Assembly (NCBI GenBank): GCA_002890585.1
Contig: MIQB01000004.1
Span: 1-56,619, forward strand
Length of the DNA: 56,619 nt
Direction: 5' to 3'
From: Tannerella sp. oral taxon 808
Lineage (GTDB): Bacteria > Bacteroidota > Bacteroidia > Bacteroidales > Tannerellaceae
A model generated the notes under the pieces. It worked only from the letters and a program-made list of their open reading frames with translations, was not told the DNA's origin and did no database searches. Shown here piece after piece: positions 17,507 to 26,484 of this stretch; the first letter of the stretch is position 1, and each line of letters opens with the position of its first letter. Both the position numbers and the translations under genes were made by a program.

Positions 17507-18546
17507 TCGTTCACTTCATTTCTGCGTTTACTGAAAAGCACGTAGACCACGATCGGTGCGCCGATAAGCGCCGTGACGGAGTTGACGGGCAGGGCGCCCT
17601 CGAAGCCGGGCATGCGGGCGATGAGGTTGCAGACGAGGGCCAGCGCGGCACCGGTGAGGATGGAGGCGGGCATGAGGATGCGGTGGTCAGACGTGCGCAG
17701 GAGGCCACGACAGAGGTGTGGCACAGCCAGCCCAAGGAAGATGACCGGCCCGCAGTAAGCCGTGACTATCGCTGTGAGGATGCCAGCGCACGAGATGACC
17801 CAAAAGCGTGCCCGCTTGATGTCCAGGCCGAGGTTGCGGGCGTAACTCTCACCCAAAAGCAGCAGGTTGAGCGTCTTGATAAGCAGTAAGGAGAGCGGCA
17901 GCAGCACGGCCATGATGGCGATGAAGAGCGTCATCTGATTACCTGAGACGCGGGCAAAGCTGCCGAGGCCCCAGATGACGTACGCACGGATGTCTTCCTC
18001 CACACTGAAATACTTCAGCATACCGATGATGGCGTTGGCCACGTAGCCGATCATGACGCCGATGATGAGCAGTGTGACGCTGCCCTTCACCTTTTGTGAG
18101 ACGAAGACGATGAGCGCCATGACGGACAGCGAGCCGACAGTGGCCGCGATGGTCAGCGCCAGCTCGCCGATGTAGCCCAGCTTGCTGAGCGCCACGCCGC
18201 CCACGCTGCCCGAGAGCAGGATGACGAGCGCCACGCCGAGGCTCGCTCCCGAACTGATGCCGAGCACCGACGGCCCAGCCAACGGATTGCGAAAGACGGT
18301 CTGCATTTGCAGCCCGCTCACGGCCAGCCCCGCGCCCGCCACAAGGGCGGTCAGCGACTGTGGCACGCGCGACTTCCACACGATGTTGCGCCACACCTCC
18401 GACTCCCCCGCGTCCATGCCCAGCAGGATGTGCACGACCGACCGCAGCGGGATGGCCACCGAGCCGAGCACAAGGTTGAGCACGAAGAAGAGCGCGATGG
18501 AGCCGGCGATGAGCGTAAGGATAAGCCCCGTATGCCGCTTCATCAC
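17503..18546 (-). CDS. FecCD/BtuC family ABC transporter permease
   Basis: 347 residues with about ten membrane helices, the length and plan of BtuC/FecCD permeases. Conserved segments include RVPQSLTALVAGAGLAVSGLQMQTVFRNPLAGPSVLGISSGA (family hallmark around 60-100) and the cytoplasmic EAA-like loop near GLAVPHLCRGLLRTSDHR that contacts the ATPase. It transports the substrate delivered by the lipoprotein encoded just upstream. Overlaps both neighbours by 4 bp. Confidence 0.95.
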   Translation of the reverse strand: MMKRHTGLILTLIAGSIALFFVLNLVLGSVAIPLRSVVHILLGMDAGESEVWRNIVWKSRVPQSLTALVAGAGLAVSGLQMQTVFRNPLAGPSVLGISSGASLGVALVILLSGSVGGVALSKLGYIGELALTIAATVGSLSVMALIVFVSQKVKGSVTLLIIGVMIGYVANAIIGMLKYFSVEEDIRAYVIWGLGSFARVSGNQMTLFIAIMAVLLPLSLLLIKTLNLLLLGESYARNLGLDIKRARFWVISCAGILTAIVTAYCGPVIFLGLAVPHLCRGLLRTSDHRILMPASILTGAALALVCNLIARMPGFEGALPVNSVTALIGAPIVVYVLFSKRRNEVNE

Positions 18547-19715
18547 TTCAGCAGCTTGTAGTAAACGGGTTCATGATCGGGCAGCAGCTGCGGGTGGAAG
18601 GCGTGGATGAGGTCGGCCAAGACCACCTCCGGCTGCACGGGCACGCCCTCGTAGAAGGGTTGCGACTTGAGGTTGCAGTAGACCACGCCGTGCTCTCGGA
18701 AGGCGCGGAAGTCGGCATAGCGCGGGTCTTCTTCCTTGAGTGCATCGTAGGTGAAGGTGCCGTCGTAGCTGTTGAGGATGCGCCAGTAGCGCGCATTGAC
18801 GGCCTGGGCATAGACGGTCTCAAAGTCGAGCGTGAAGCCGCCCGAGTGGGGGTCGTCCTTGAGGAAATAGTCGGCGCCGGCGTCCTCGAATTGGCGCGCC
18901 AGGAAGCTCTTGCCGCCGACGGCGTACCAGTTGCCGCCGCGCATCTCGCCGCTAAAAACCACAGGGCGCTCCTTCACATCGGCCGTGAGCGCCTTCAGCT
19001 CGTTGTATCGCTTCTCGATCCCCTTGAAGCGCTCCACGGCCTCCTTTTCGTTGCCCGTCAAGAGGCCGACGAACTTGATCCATTCGGCCTGGCCGAGCGG
19101 CGTCAGTTCCTTGTATCCGAGGTGTGGGATGAGGGGCGCGCCGGTCTCCTTAAGCGCCTCGTAGCCGCCGCGCTTGAAGGGCGAGATGAGGATCACGTCG
19201 GGCGCGATGCCCATCACCACCTCGGTGTCGAAGTTTCCCTCGATGCCGATCTTGCGCGTACGCCCATCCTTCAGTTGGGCGTTGATCTGGGGGTCGAAGA
19301 GGTGGCGTGTGCTGGTCAGGCCGGCCACGAGGTCGCGGCGGTCAAGGGCGATGAAGTTGGAGAGCTGGAGGGTGGTCATGCAGACGACCTTGCGGACGGG
19401 TATCTCGATCCGCTCGTAGCCCTCGGGGGCCCGGAGGTCGCTGCCGCGCGGCACGAGGGCGTAGCGATAGGCGTCGGCTGCCATCTTGCCCTCTTCGTCC
19501 TCCTTCTGCGGGTCTTCGATCTCCACTAACCACACGCCGCCCTCGGATCGGATGTGGAAGCCCTCGGCGTACTTCGCCTTCATCTGTTCGGTGCGTTCTT
19601 GGTCGGCCGCGCTCGTCGCGTCCGAATCGTTCTGTTGCTTCTTGCTTCCGCTGCACGCCGTGAGCGCCGTGAGCAGCAGGCAGGCCGCCATCGTTTTCAT
19701 TCTTGTGAGTGTCAT
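18543..19715 (-). CDS. Periplasmic-binding lipoprotein of the iron/cobalamin ABC system
   Basis: About 390 residues from the Met at 19715 (19700 or 19754 are alternatives). Lipoprotein signal with lipobox LTAC, then the BtuF/FepB-type fold: VVCMTTLQLSNFIALDRRDLVAGLTS, GNFDTEVVMGIAPDVILISPF, and the second lobe GNEKEAVERFKGIEKRYNEL. It is the first gene of a three-gene operon (binding protein, permease, ATPase) joined by ATGA overlaps. No TonB receptor or cobalamin riboswitch is recognisable next to it, so iron complex, heme and cobalamin all remain possible substrates. Confidence 0.92.
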   Translation of the reverse strand: MTLTRMKTMAACLLLTALTACSGSKKQQNDSDATSAADQERTEQMKAKYAEGFHIRSEGGVWLVEIEDPQKEDEEGKMAADAYRYALVPRGSDLRAPEGYERIEIPVRKVVCMTTLQLSNFIALDRRDLVAGLTSTRHLFDPQINAQLKDGRTRKIGIEGNFDTEVVMGIAPDVILISPFKRGGYEALKETGAPLIPHLGYKELTPLGQAEWIKFVGLLTGNEKEAVERFKGIEKRYNELKALTADVKERPVVFSGEMRGGNWYAVGGKSFLARQFEDAGADYFLKDDPHSGGFTLDFETVYAQAVNARYWRILNSYDGTFTYDALKEEDPRYADFRAFREHGVVYCNLKSQPFYEGVPVQPEVVLADLIHAFHPQLLPDHEPVYYKLLK

Positions 19716-19847
19716 TATTCTTCTGTTGTTATAGTGTGATGTAATCTTCTTCATCTATTTCATCTATCACCGCCCGGCCGCAGGGTGGGGCATTGGTTTG
19801 ACAGCTGTCCATTATATAATAGGTATAGCCCGCTTCTCAACCGGCGC

Positions 19848-19855
19848 CAAAGGTA
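19848..19855 (-). promoter_or_regulatory. -7 box (TACCTTTG) for the ABC operon
   Basis: TAnnTTTG on the minus strand about 130 bp upstream of the binding-protein start, leaving a long leader. No known riboswitch core is recognised in that leader. Confidence 0.5.
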
Positions 19856-19895
19856 GATTCAATTCAAAACGGTGATAAGGCCGCGACTCACGGCT

Positions 19896-20512
19896 AAAAT
19901 CCCCCCTAATCATCGCCGCCGCTGGCATCGTCCGGCACTCGGGCTATCAAAAACGTGCCGCCGTTTGCATGCATCCTCACTCGCTGGCCCAAACGGCGCC
20001 GCCGTTTGCACACATTCTCACTCGCTGACCCAAACGGCGCCGCCGCTGGCACACATTCTCACTCGCTGACCCAAACGGCGCCGCCGTTTGCACGCATTCT
20101 CACTCGCTGGCCCAAACGGCGCTGCCGCTGGCACACATTCTCACTCGCTGGCCCAAACGGCGCCACCGTTTGCACACATTCTCACTCGCTGGCCCAAACG
20201 GCGCTGCCGTTTGCACAAACTTTCACCCAGCGGCCTAAACATCATTGACGATTGCACCGCCCGACGCCCAGCAGCCTAAACATCATTGACGATTGCACCG
20301 CCCGGCACCCAGCGGCCTAAACATCATTGACGATTGCACCGCCCGGCGCCCAGCGGCCTAAACATCATTGACGATTTCACAACTTTTGGCTCAGCGGTCA
20401 AAACATCATTGACGTTTTCACAACTTTTCGCCCAGCGGTCAAAAAACGCACCGCCGTTTTCACCCCTTTTTCTTCACTGACCCTAAAATGCGTTGAACGG
20501 AGCACCCCGATC
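19896..20512. repeat. Tandem array C: about fifteen 41-bp units
   Basis: Anchors recur every 41 bp: ACTC at 19896, 19937, 19979, 20020, 20061, 20102, 20143, 20184, then CCCAG-type anchors at 20226, 20267, 20308, 20349, 20390, 20431 and a degenerate one near 20472. The first half is of the form CACTCGCTGGCCCAAACGG and contains the perfect palindrome CAAACGGCGCCGCCGTTTG; the second half changes to GCGGCCTAAACATCATTGAC. The two families share phase, so they descend from one array. Edge units are the most diverged. It fills the 0.9-kb gap between the divergent ABC operon and lipoprotein gene. Confidence 0.95.
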
Positions 20513-20569
20513 GGCTCCCAGAGGCCCTTTCACACCAACGAAAAGGCCAAGCTGGGTAACCAGAAAATC

Positions 20570-20577
20570 TACTTTTG
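20570..20577 (+). promoter_or_regulatory. -7 box (TACTTTTG) for the Omp28-like lipoprotein gene
   Basis: Perfect TAnnTTTG 30 bp before the ATG at 20608, downstream of array C. Confidence 0.7.
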
Positions 20578-20607
20578 CGCCGCTTATAAAAAGAAGAAGA
20601 CTGACAA

Positions 20608-22170
20608 ATGAAAAATCGTATCCTATGGATCCCCCTCTTGGGAATCTTAGCCATCATGAACCTGATTGGCTGCTCAAAAGAGAAAGAACTGCCCCCCACC
20701 GTCACGTTGGAGGCCGACAAAACCAACATCAAAGCCAACGGGCGCGACTCGCTGACCTTCACCGTGAAGGTGAACGGCAAAGAGACCACTCAAGGCGTCA
20801 CCGTCCGCTCCGACGCCGGCGCCACCGCCTCCCCCACCCTGCGCTACGCCGCCTCGGAGGTGGGCACACACACATTTTACGCCATCTATGAGGGTACCCG
20901 ATCGAACGCACTCGCCGTCACCGTCTCGCGCATCGTCATCACCCTGCGCGCCGACCGCGCCTCCATACGCCCCAACGGCACGGATCAGGTGCACTTCACC
21001 GTCATGGCTGACGACGAAGACGTGACCTCCACCGCCGCCATCTTGCGCCGCGGCGAGAGCGAAACGAAGCTCGCCAGCAACGCCTTCGCCATTGATAAAT
21101 CAGGCGAATACACCTTCTACGCCACCTACCAAAACGAGCGCTCGCCGGAGGTAAGCATCCACGTGGGCGCCGAGAGCGTCGTCCTGAAGGCAGATCGCAG
21201 CACCATCCACGCCGACGGCAACGAGGCGGTGACCTTCACCGTGAACGCCGATGGGCACGATGTGACTTCCTCCGCCGTCATCATGCGCCGCGGCACACCC
21301 GATGCGGGCATCGAGGGCCACACCTTCGCCACCGGCCAAGCCGGTGAATACACCTTCTACGCCCTCTACGACGGCGTCCGCTCATCCGAGGTGCGCATCA
21401 AGGCCAACGCCGTGGCCCTCCAGTTCGCCAAGCAACATTGCATCATGCAATTCTCCTCCGCCACCTGCGCCTCCTGCCCCATCATGACCGGCGCCATCGA
21501 CGACCTCGTGGCCGCCAAACCCGGCCGCGCTGTGCCCATCGTCTTCCACGTGCGTAAACACTGCTTCAACTACCCCGCCCTCTACGGCGTTGTGGCCGAC
21601 ATGGCCGACGCGCTCTGCCCCGTCTGGCCCTCGGCTTTAGTCGACATGCACACCAAGGTCAACGTCTACCGCACAGCCACCGGCGAGAAGCTCAACGAGG
21701 CCATTTGGATCATGAATAGCTACGCCCCCGCCCAGAGCGGCATCGCCCTGCGCTCCACGTTAGAGGGCGGCGTCATCCGCCTCACAGCCGACGTGCTGGC
21801 CAACAAGGCGGGCGAGTATCGCTTCTTCGCCTTCGTTGTGGAAGATGGCGTCAAGCATGGCCAACGCATAGCCAGTGGCGACGATGGCATCAATCTGGCT
21901 TACATCCATAACCACGTGGCCACCTATCCGCTCACCGCCACCGGCGACGCCCGCACGGGCCTCTCCCTTGGCAACTTGGAGAGCGGCCGCAAGGTGACTC
22001 GCACCTACACCATCGACACCCGCGCCTACACCCTGCAACGCACCGTCGACCTGAGTCACTGCCGCATCGTGGCCTACACCCTGCGCCCCGTCAATGGCTC
22101 ATACGTGATCGACAACGTCGCCACCTGCCCCGTCGACGGCGGTTCGGTGGGCTTCCGATATGTCAAGTAG
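20608..22170 (+). CDS. Omp28-related lipoprotein with three Ig-like repeats
   Basis: 520 residues. Lipoprotein signal with lipobox LIGC (Cys about 22). Three Ig-like repeats of about 85 residues (starting VTLEADKTNIKANG, ITLRADRASIRPNG, VVLKADRSTIHADG) each end in a TFYA.Y strand. The C-terminal ~250 residues match the Omp28-related family: QFSSATCASCPIMTGAIDDL contains a CASC thioredoxin-like motif. Omp28 is a surface antigen of Porphyromonas gingivalis; exact function is unknown. Likely anchored in the outer membrane and facing outside. Preceded by the longest tandem array in the window. Confidence 0.87.
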   Translation: MKNRILWIPLLGILAIMNLIGCSKEKELPPTVTLEADKTNIKANGRDSLTFTVKVNGKETTQGVTVRSDAGATASPTLRYAASEVGTHTFYAIYEGTRSNALAVTVSRIVITLRADRASIRPNGTDQVHFTVMADDEDVTSTAAILRRGESETKLASNAFAIDKSGEYTFYATYQNERSPEVSIHVGAESVVLKADRSTIHADGNEAVTFTVNADGHDVTSSAVIMRRGTPDAGIEGHTFATGQAGEYTFYALYDGVRSSEVRIKANAVALQFAKQHCIMQFSSATCASCPIMTGAIDDLVAAKPGRAVPIVFHVRKHCFNYPALYGVVADMADALCPVWPSALVDMHTKVNVYRTATGEKLNEAIWIMNSYAPAQSGIALRSTLEGGVIRLTADVLANKAGEYRFFAFVVEDGVKHGQRIASGDDGINLAYIHNHVATYPLTATGDARTGLSLGNLESGRKVTRTYTIDTRAYTLQRTVDLSHCRIVAYTLRPVNGSYVIDNVATCPVDGGSVGFRYVK

Positions 22171-22184
22171 GCATGGGTTACGGG

Positions 22185-22290
22185 TTACGGATTATGAGTT
22201 ACAGGTTACAGGTTACAAGTTACAAGTGCTGGGTATTCATCACTCGTAACTCGAACCTGTAACTCGTAACTCGTAACTCGTAACCCGTCA
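22185..22290. terminator. Degenerate long inverted repeat of TTAC(A/G)GG-type units between convergent genes
   Basis: Left half is a run of GTTACGGGTTACGGATTATG-like 10-mers; the right half is a run of CGTAACTCGTAACTCG units, its reverse complement. Together they can fold into a large imperfect hairpin between the lipoprotein gene and engB. A shorter relative lies at about 2003-2035 near rnpB. Confidence 0.55.
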
Positions 22291-22297
22291 CTCGTAA

Positions 22298-22897
22298 CTA
22301 AACAAGGCTGCGGTTGATCTCATCGATATACGCCAAGATCTCCTCCCTCCCCTCCTGCTTTTCGGACGATGAAGTCATGATCGGCGGCAGCTCCTCCCAC
22401 GTCTCAAGCATCCGCTCGCGGTAAGCCGCCAGGTTCTCCTGCAGTCGGCTGCGGCTGATCTTGTCCGTCTTCGTAAAGATGATGGCGAAGGGGACGCCGT
22501 TCTGGCCGAGCCACTCCATAAACTCCAGATCGATGCACTGCGCCTCGTGCCGACAATCGAGCAGCACGAAGAGGCACGTCAGCTGCTCGCGGCCGAGGAT
22601 GTACGTCTCGATCATGCGCCGGAGCTGCTCTCGGTTCTCTCGGCTGCGCCGGGCGTAGCCGTAGCCCGGCAGGTCGACTAAGTACCAGCTGTCGTTGATG
22701 ATGAAGTGATTGATGAGTTGTGTTTTGCCGGGCTTCTGCGAGGTCATGGCCAGCTGCCGTCGCCCGGTGAGCATATTGATCAGCGACGACTTGCCGACGT
22801 TCGATCGCCCGATGAAGGCATACTCCGGCAGCCCTCCTTCGGGGCATTTCCTGATGTCCGTGTTGCTCATCACGAACGCTGCGTGGTGGATTTCCAT
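22298..22897 (-). CDS. engB: Ribosome biogenesis GTPase EngB (YsxC/YihA)
   Basis: 199 residues from the Met at 22897 (MEIHHAAFVMSNTDIRKCPE); the longer upstream frame crosses the promoter and is rejected. G1 GRSNVGKSS, G2 region TSQKPGKTQ, G3 DLPGYG, G4 TKTD and a G5-like SSSEKQEG are present. EngB is an essential GTPase assisting late 50S subunit assembly. Promoter box TATTTTTG at 22940-22947. Confidence 0.97.
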   Translation of the reverse strand: MEIHHAAFVMSNTDIRKCPEGGLPEYAFIGRSNVGKSSLINMLTGRRQLAMTSQKPGKTQLINHFIINDSWYLVDLPGYGYARRSRENREQLRRMIETYILGREQLTCLFVLLDCRHEAQCIDLEFMEWLGQNGVPFAIIFTKTDKISRSRLQENLAAYRERMLETWEELPPIMTSSSEKQEGREEILAYIDEINRSLV

Positions 22898-22939
22898 TTT
22901 GTTGTTATTGGGGTTATGATTTATCGTAGGGGGGCGCCG

Positions 22940-22947
22940 CAAAAATA
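22940..22947 (-). promoter_or_regulatory. -7 box (TATTTTTG) for engB
   Basis: TAnnTTTG on the minus strand, 42 bp upstream of the engB ATG. Confidence 0.6.
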
Positions 22948-23147
22948 TTCCCCTATTGCCTTCCGGCCATTTGAGGCGGAGAGACGCGCTCAGCCCCCCC
23001 CGAAAAGGACAGGCGGACACTGACAGGGAGACTCCCGCCCCCACATTTATTACACAGCTGCGCTTGATAATCACGCAGAGAAATGAACTTTGCGGCCGAT
23101 TCATCTTTGTGCGACCATAACTACACTAATCAAAAAAGAGGAACTGA

Positions 23148-23522
23148 ATGATGAGAAAATTGAAAGCAATCATCGTGTCACTGCTGACCGCATGGGGCGT
23201 GTATGCTGCTGACATCACGCCGATCACCAACGCACTGAAAAGTGGAGATGCCGCCGCGCTGGCCGGAAACATGTATACCGAAACCGACATCGCCGTGCCC
23301 GGCGCCGCGCAGAAGGGAAGCCCGGCAGAGGCCGGAGCCATCCTTAGCCGATTCTTCCAAGGCAACACGCCGTCGGGCTTCACCGTCGTGCACCAGGCCG
23401 ACAAGAACGACGGCGGCTTTGTGGTCGGGAAGATGCAAACGTCCGGGCGCGAGTATCGGGTCAACATCACGTACATCGTCAAGGACGGGCGGGCGCTGAT
23501 CCAAACCATTCGCATCGAGTAA
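23148..23522 (+). CDS. DUF4783 family secreted protein
   Basis: 124 residues with a signal peptide (cleavage after VYA). The body (ITPITNALKSGDAAALAGNM..., EAGAILSRFFQGNTPSGFTVVHQ, YRVNITYIVKDGRALIQTIRIE) matches the small SnoaL/NTF2-like Bacteroidota family DUF4783, predicted to be periplasmic, function unknown. An alternative start is one codon downstream. A CATCTTTG promoter-like box is at about 23102-23109. It is divergent from engB. Confidence 0.85.
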   Translation: MMRKLKAIIVSLLTAWGVYAADITPITNALKSGDAAALAGNMYTETDIAVPGAAQKGSPAEAGAILSRFFQGNTPSGFTVVHQADKNDGGFVVGKMQTSGREYRVNITYIVKDGRALIQTIRIE

Positions 23523-23635
23523 ATGAAAAGTGAAACGCAAGAAACGAGAAACGTTCGCCTCCTCTGTCGCTTTGATCGACGGGGGAGGCGTTGTTGTGTC
23601 CGGGCGCTATGGCACCCTTTTTTTTCGTAGCGGCT

Positions 23636-23650
23636 GATTGTCTCAGACAA
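23636..23650. promoter_or_regulatory. Palindrome ATTGTCTCAGACAAT next to array D
   Basis: A perfect odd-centred 15-bp palindrome. It is the same site, read on the other strand, as ATTGTCTGAGACAAT in several units of array B at 11260-11415. It could be a binding site for a dimeric regulator; no protein is assigned. Confidence 0.55.
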
Positions 23651-23770
23651 TGGGCTCAAAAAGTTTTTTTCGCACGAAAGCCTCAGGAAATGGGCTCAAA
23701 AAGTTTTTTTCACGCGAAAGCCTCAGGAAATGGGGCCAAAAAGTTTTTTCCATGCGAAAGCCTCAAGCAA
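23651..23770. repeat. Tandem array D: three 40-bp units entering the next coding sequence
   Basis: Units start at 23651, 23691 and 23731: TGGGCTCAAAAAGTTTTTTT, then CGCACGAAAGCCTCAGGAAA. Same family as array E at 34510. The third unit contains the probable start codon (23752) of the DUF5686 gene, so the first residues of that protein come from repeat sequence. Confidence 0.93.
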
Positions 23771-26406
23771 TCACCTCCTTTTTACCGTGGCGGCCGTTTG
23801 ATTCAATCAAATGGCTCGTTTTCGGATTGCTCCTTAGCCTTACCACCAGCCTGCGGGCGCAACACCTGCAAGGCGAGGTGGTCGACAGCAACGGCCGCCC
23901 CGTACCTTTCGCCACGGCCTACATCCGTGAAGCAGCCACGGGCATCGTGGCCGATGAGGCGGGGCGCTTCATCTCGCACCTCAGCAGGGGCAGTTACACG
24001 GGCGAGTTCTCTGCCTTGGGGTATGAGAAAAGCGTCGTGCCCTTCACCGTGTCAGGTGGCGACGACCGCTTGCGCGTCGTGCTGAAAGAGACGGCCTACA
24101 CGCTGCGGGAGGTCGTCGTCCGTGCCGGCGGCGAAGACCCCGCCTATGCCATCATGCGCCGCGCCATCGCTAACGCGCCCCGCCACCGCTATCAGGTGCG
24201 CTCGTACACGGCCGACGTGTATATCAAAGGCTCGGTCAAGACGGGCAAGCTGCCGGGCATCGGGTCGGTCAACATCGACGGGCGCAACGTCAAGATCAAG
24301 ACCTTCTCGAACAAGACTTTCCTCATGGAGTCGCAAAACGAAGTGCGCTTCACAGCCCCCAACCGCTTCGACCAACGCGTCGTGGCCCTCTCCAGCACCG
24401 TGCCCGCTGAGTTGGACGACGACGATGCCGCCGCCACGGCGCTAACCACCAACGTATACGACCCGGAAATCATGGGCTGCGTCTCGCCCCTGGCGTCGGG
24501 CGCATTCAGTTATTACCGCTTCCGTTTAGACGGCATCACCCACGAGGCCGGACACGTGATCAACAAGATCCGCATGATCCCGAAGCGGCGCGACAGCCGG
24601 TTAGTGGACGGATGGATCTACATCCTCGACAACACCTGGAGCCTGCAACATGTCGACTTCAGCGTGCGCCGGCCGGGCGTCACCGTCAGCAACCGCATCG
24701 CCTTTCACGAGGTGCGTACGAACGTCTGGCTACCCACCGCGTACGACATTCAAATACACCTCAACGTGATGGGCGTCAAGGCCGACGGGCGCTATTACTC
24801 CTCCGTCCGTTACCGCAACGTCACGGCCAACGAACTGCCCACGACGGTCTATACCCCACCGCCCCCGACCGTGCCTGGCGTGAGGGAATCGCTGACAAAG
24901 CGGCAGGCCAAGGCCCAACGCAAGTTAGAAGAGTTGGCCGCGAAAGAGGAACTGACGACGCGCGACGCGTATCGCATGGCGCGCCTCATGCAGCAGGCCG
25001 CTGAGGACGAGAAGGAGGGGCACCGTCCGGAGCGACAACCCTTCGACTCGATGGTGCACATCACGCGCGACTCGCTGGCGCTGCTCCGCGACTCGGCCTA
25101 CTGGAGCGCCATCCGTACGCAGCCGCTCCAGCCAGACGAAGTGGTGAGCTATCAACGCCGCGACAGCTTCCGCGCCGTCGTGCGGTCAGAGCAGACGCGC
25201 GACTCGATCCAGCGGCGCTCCTGGGTGGGATGGCTCCGCGGTATCGCACTCGGCGGACAGTTGAGGCTCGGGGAGCGGTCCTCGTTGAATTATGACGGAC
25301 TGTTGCGCGCCGTGCCGGAGTACAACTTCGTGGACGGCTTTTGGATCGGCCAGCGGCTGACCTTCTCCTACCGTCACCCCAGCAGCGGTCGGTCGTTGCG
25401 CATCACGCCCGCGGCTTATTACGCCACGGCGCGCCGCACGGGCATCTACCAGTTCGACGCCACCTTCCGCTACGCCCCCATGCGTCAGGGCGAGCTGACC
25501 CTCTCCGCCTCCGACGCGACGGAGGATTACGCCGGTGAGTATGCCACGGCACGCCTGATCAACTCCCTCGCCTCGCTGCTCTTTGCCGAGAATGCTTCCC
25601 GGCTCTATCGTCGCCAAGCGATCGGACTTACGCATCGCATCGATGTGGCGAAGGGGCTGCACGTCTTGGCCGGATTACATGTCGAGCGGCGCAGGGCGCT
25701 CGCAAATGCCACGTCGTTCAGCTTCTTCGGCGGCCGACCGGCGGAGAACATCCCCGACGGATTCACCCTGCCCGTCATGCCCGACCATACAGCCTGGATC
25801 GCCGACGTGCGCGTCACGTACACGCCCCGCCGACCGTATTACCTGCGTAAGGGGGAGAAGTACTATGTCGAAGCGCACCGGCCCACGTTCCTGTTCCGCT
25901 ATCGCGGCGGGCTGCCCCTCGGCGGCTCGGAGTCGGCTGATTTCAGCATGCTTTCGGCCGGCGTTACGCAGCGCATCCCCATCGGCATCTTCCACAGCTT
26001 CCGTTACGGTGTGGAGGGCGGCTTCTTCCTCTCCGCCCGTCGGCTCCACCAGCCCGACCGTCGCCACTTCACATCCGCGCCGCTCCACGTCTCCGACCGC
26101 CCGATGTCGACCACCTTCCAGCTGCTCAATCCCTACGCCTATGCAGCCGACACGCGTTGGTTGCAGCTGCACGCCGACTTCACCTCGAGCTATTTGCTAC
26201 TCAAGCAGCTGCCCTTCCTCCAGCCTTTCCCCTTCGACGAAGCCCTCCACCTGCACACGCTCCTACAACCTGGCCATCGCCACATCGAGGCCGGCTATTC
26301 CCTCGGCCACTCCGACATCGGGCGCGTGGGCCTCTTCGTCGGATGGGATAATGACCGGCGCCGCATGATCGGCTTCACCATCAGCCTGCCACTGTTGAGT
26401 AATTAA
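23752..26406 (+). CDS. DUF5686 / carboxypeptidase-regulatory-like outer membrane protein
   Basis: About 884 residues if translation starts at 23752 within the last 40-bp repeat unit; an in-frame ATG at 23650 would add 34 repeat-encoded residues. Signal peptide ends at LRAQ, followed by a carboxypeptidase-regulatory-like domain (LQGEVVDSNGRPVPFATAYI), then the DUF5686 body with a long beta-barrel-like region ending in GFTISLPLLSN. A Pro-rich stretch (YTPPPPTVPG) and a charged helical segment (KRQAKAQRKLEELAAKEEL) interrupt the middle. The family is an outer membrane protein group of Bacteroidota with no firm function. Array F lies downstream. Confidence 0.85.
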   Translation: MRKPQAITSFLPWRPFDSIKWLVFGLLLSLTTSLRAQHLQGEVVDSNGRPVPFATAYIREAATGIVADEAGRFISHLSRGSYTGEFSALGYEKSVVPFTVSGGDDRLRVVLKETAYTLREVVVRAGGEDPAYAIMRRAIANAPRHRYQVRSYTADVYIKGSVKTGKLPGIGSVNIDGRNVKIKTFSNKTFLMESQNEVRFTAPNRFDQRVVALSSTVPAELDDDDAAATALTTNVYDPEIMGCVSPLASGAFSYYRFRLDGITHEAGHVINKIRMIPKRRDSRLVDGWIYILDNTWSLQHVDFSVRRPGVTVSNRIAFHEVRTNVWLPTAYDIQIHLNVMGVKADGRYYSSVRYRNVTANELPTTVYTPPPPTVPGVRESLTKRQAKAQRKLEELAAKEELTTRDAYRMARLMQQAAEDEKEGHRPERQPFDSMVHITRDSLALLRDSAYWSAIRTQPLQPDEVVSYQRRDSFRAVVRSEQTRDSIQRRSWVGWLRGIALGGQLRLGERSSLNYDGLLRAVPEYNFVDGFWIGQRLTFSYRHPSSGRSLRITPAAYYATARRTGIYQFDATFRYAPMRQGELTLSASDATEDYAGEYATARLINSLASLLFAENASRLYRRQAIGLTHRIDVAKGLHVLAGLHVERRRALANATSFSFFGGRPAENIPDGFTLPVMPDHTAWIADVRVTYTPRRPYYLRKGEKYYVEAHRPTFLFRYRGGLPLGGSESADFSMLSAGVTQRIPIGIFHSFRYGVEGGFFLSARRLHQPDRRHFTSAPLHVSDRPMSTTFQLLNPYAYAADTRWLQLHADFTSSYLLLKQLPFLQPFPFDEALHLHTLLQPGHRHIEAGYSLGHSDIGRVGLFVGWDNDRRRMIGFTISLPLLSN

Positions 26407-26484
26407 AAGCAAAAGGCGGCTGCGGCCGTCGGCAAAATTCCACGGCCTCGGTAGAGGCCTCTTTCTTTTCGCCTCATTTTCCCC

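Noticed and set aside
19716..19895. Cobalamin riboswitch upstream of the BtuFCD-like operon
   Set aside because: No B12-box-like conserved core is visible in the leader. A covariance-model search (Rfam cobalamin) would be decisive.
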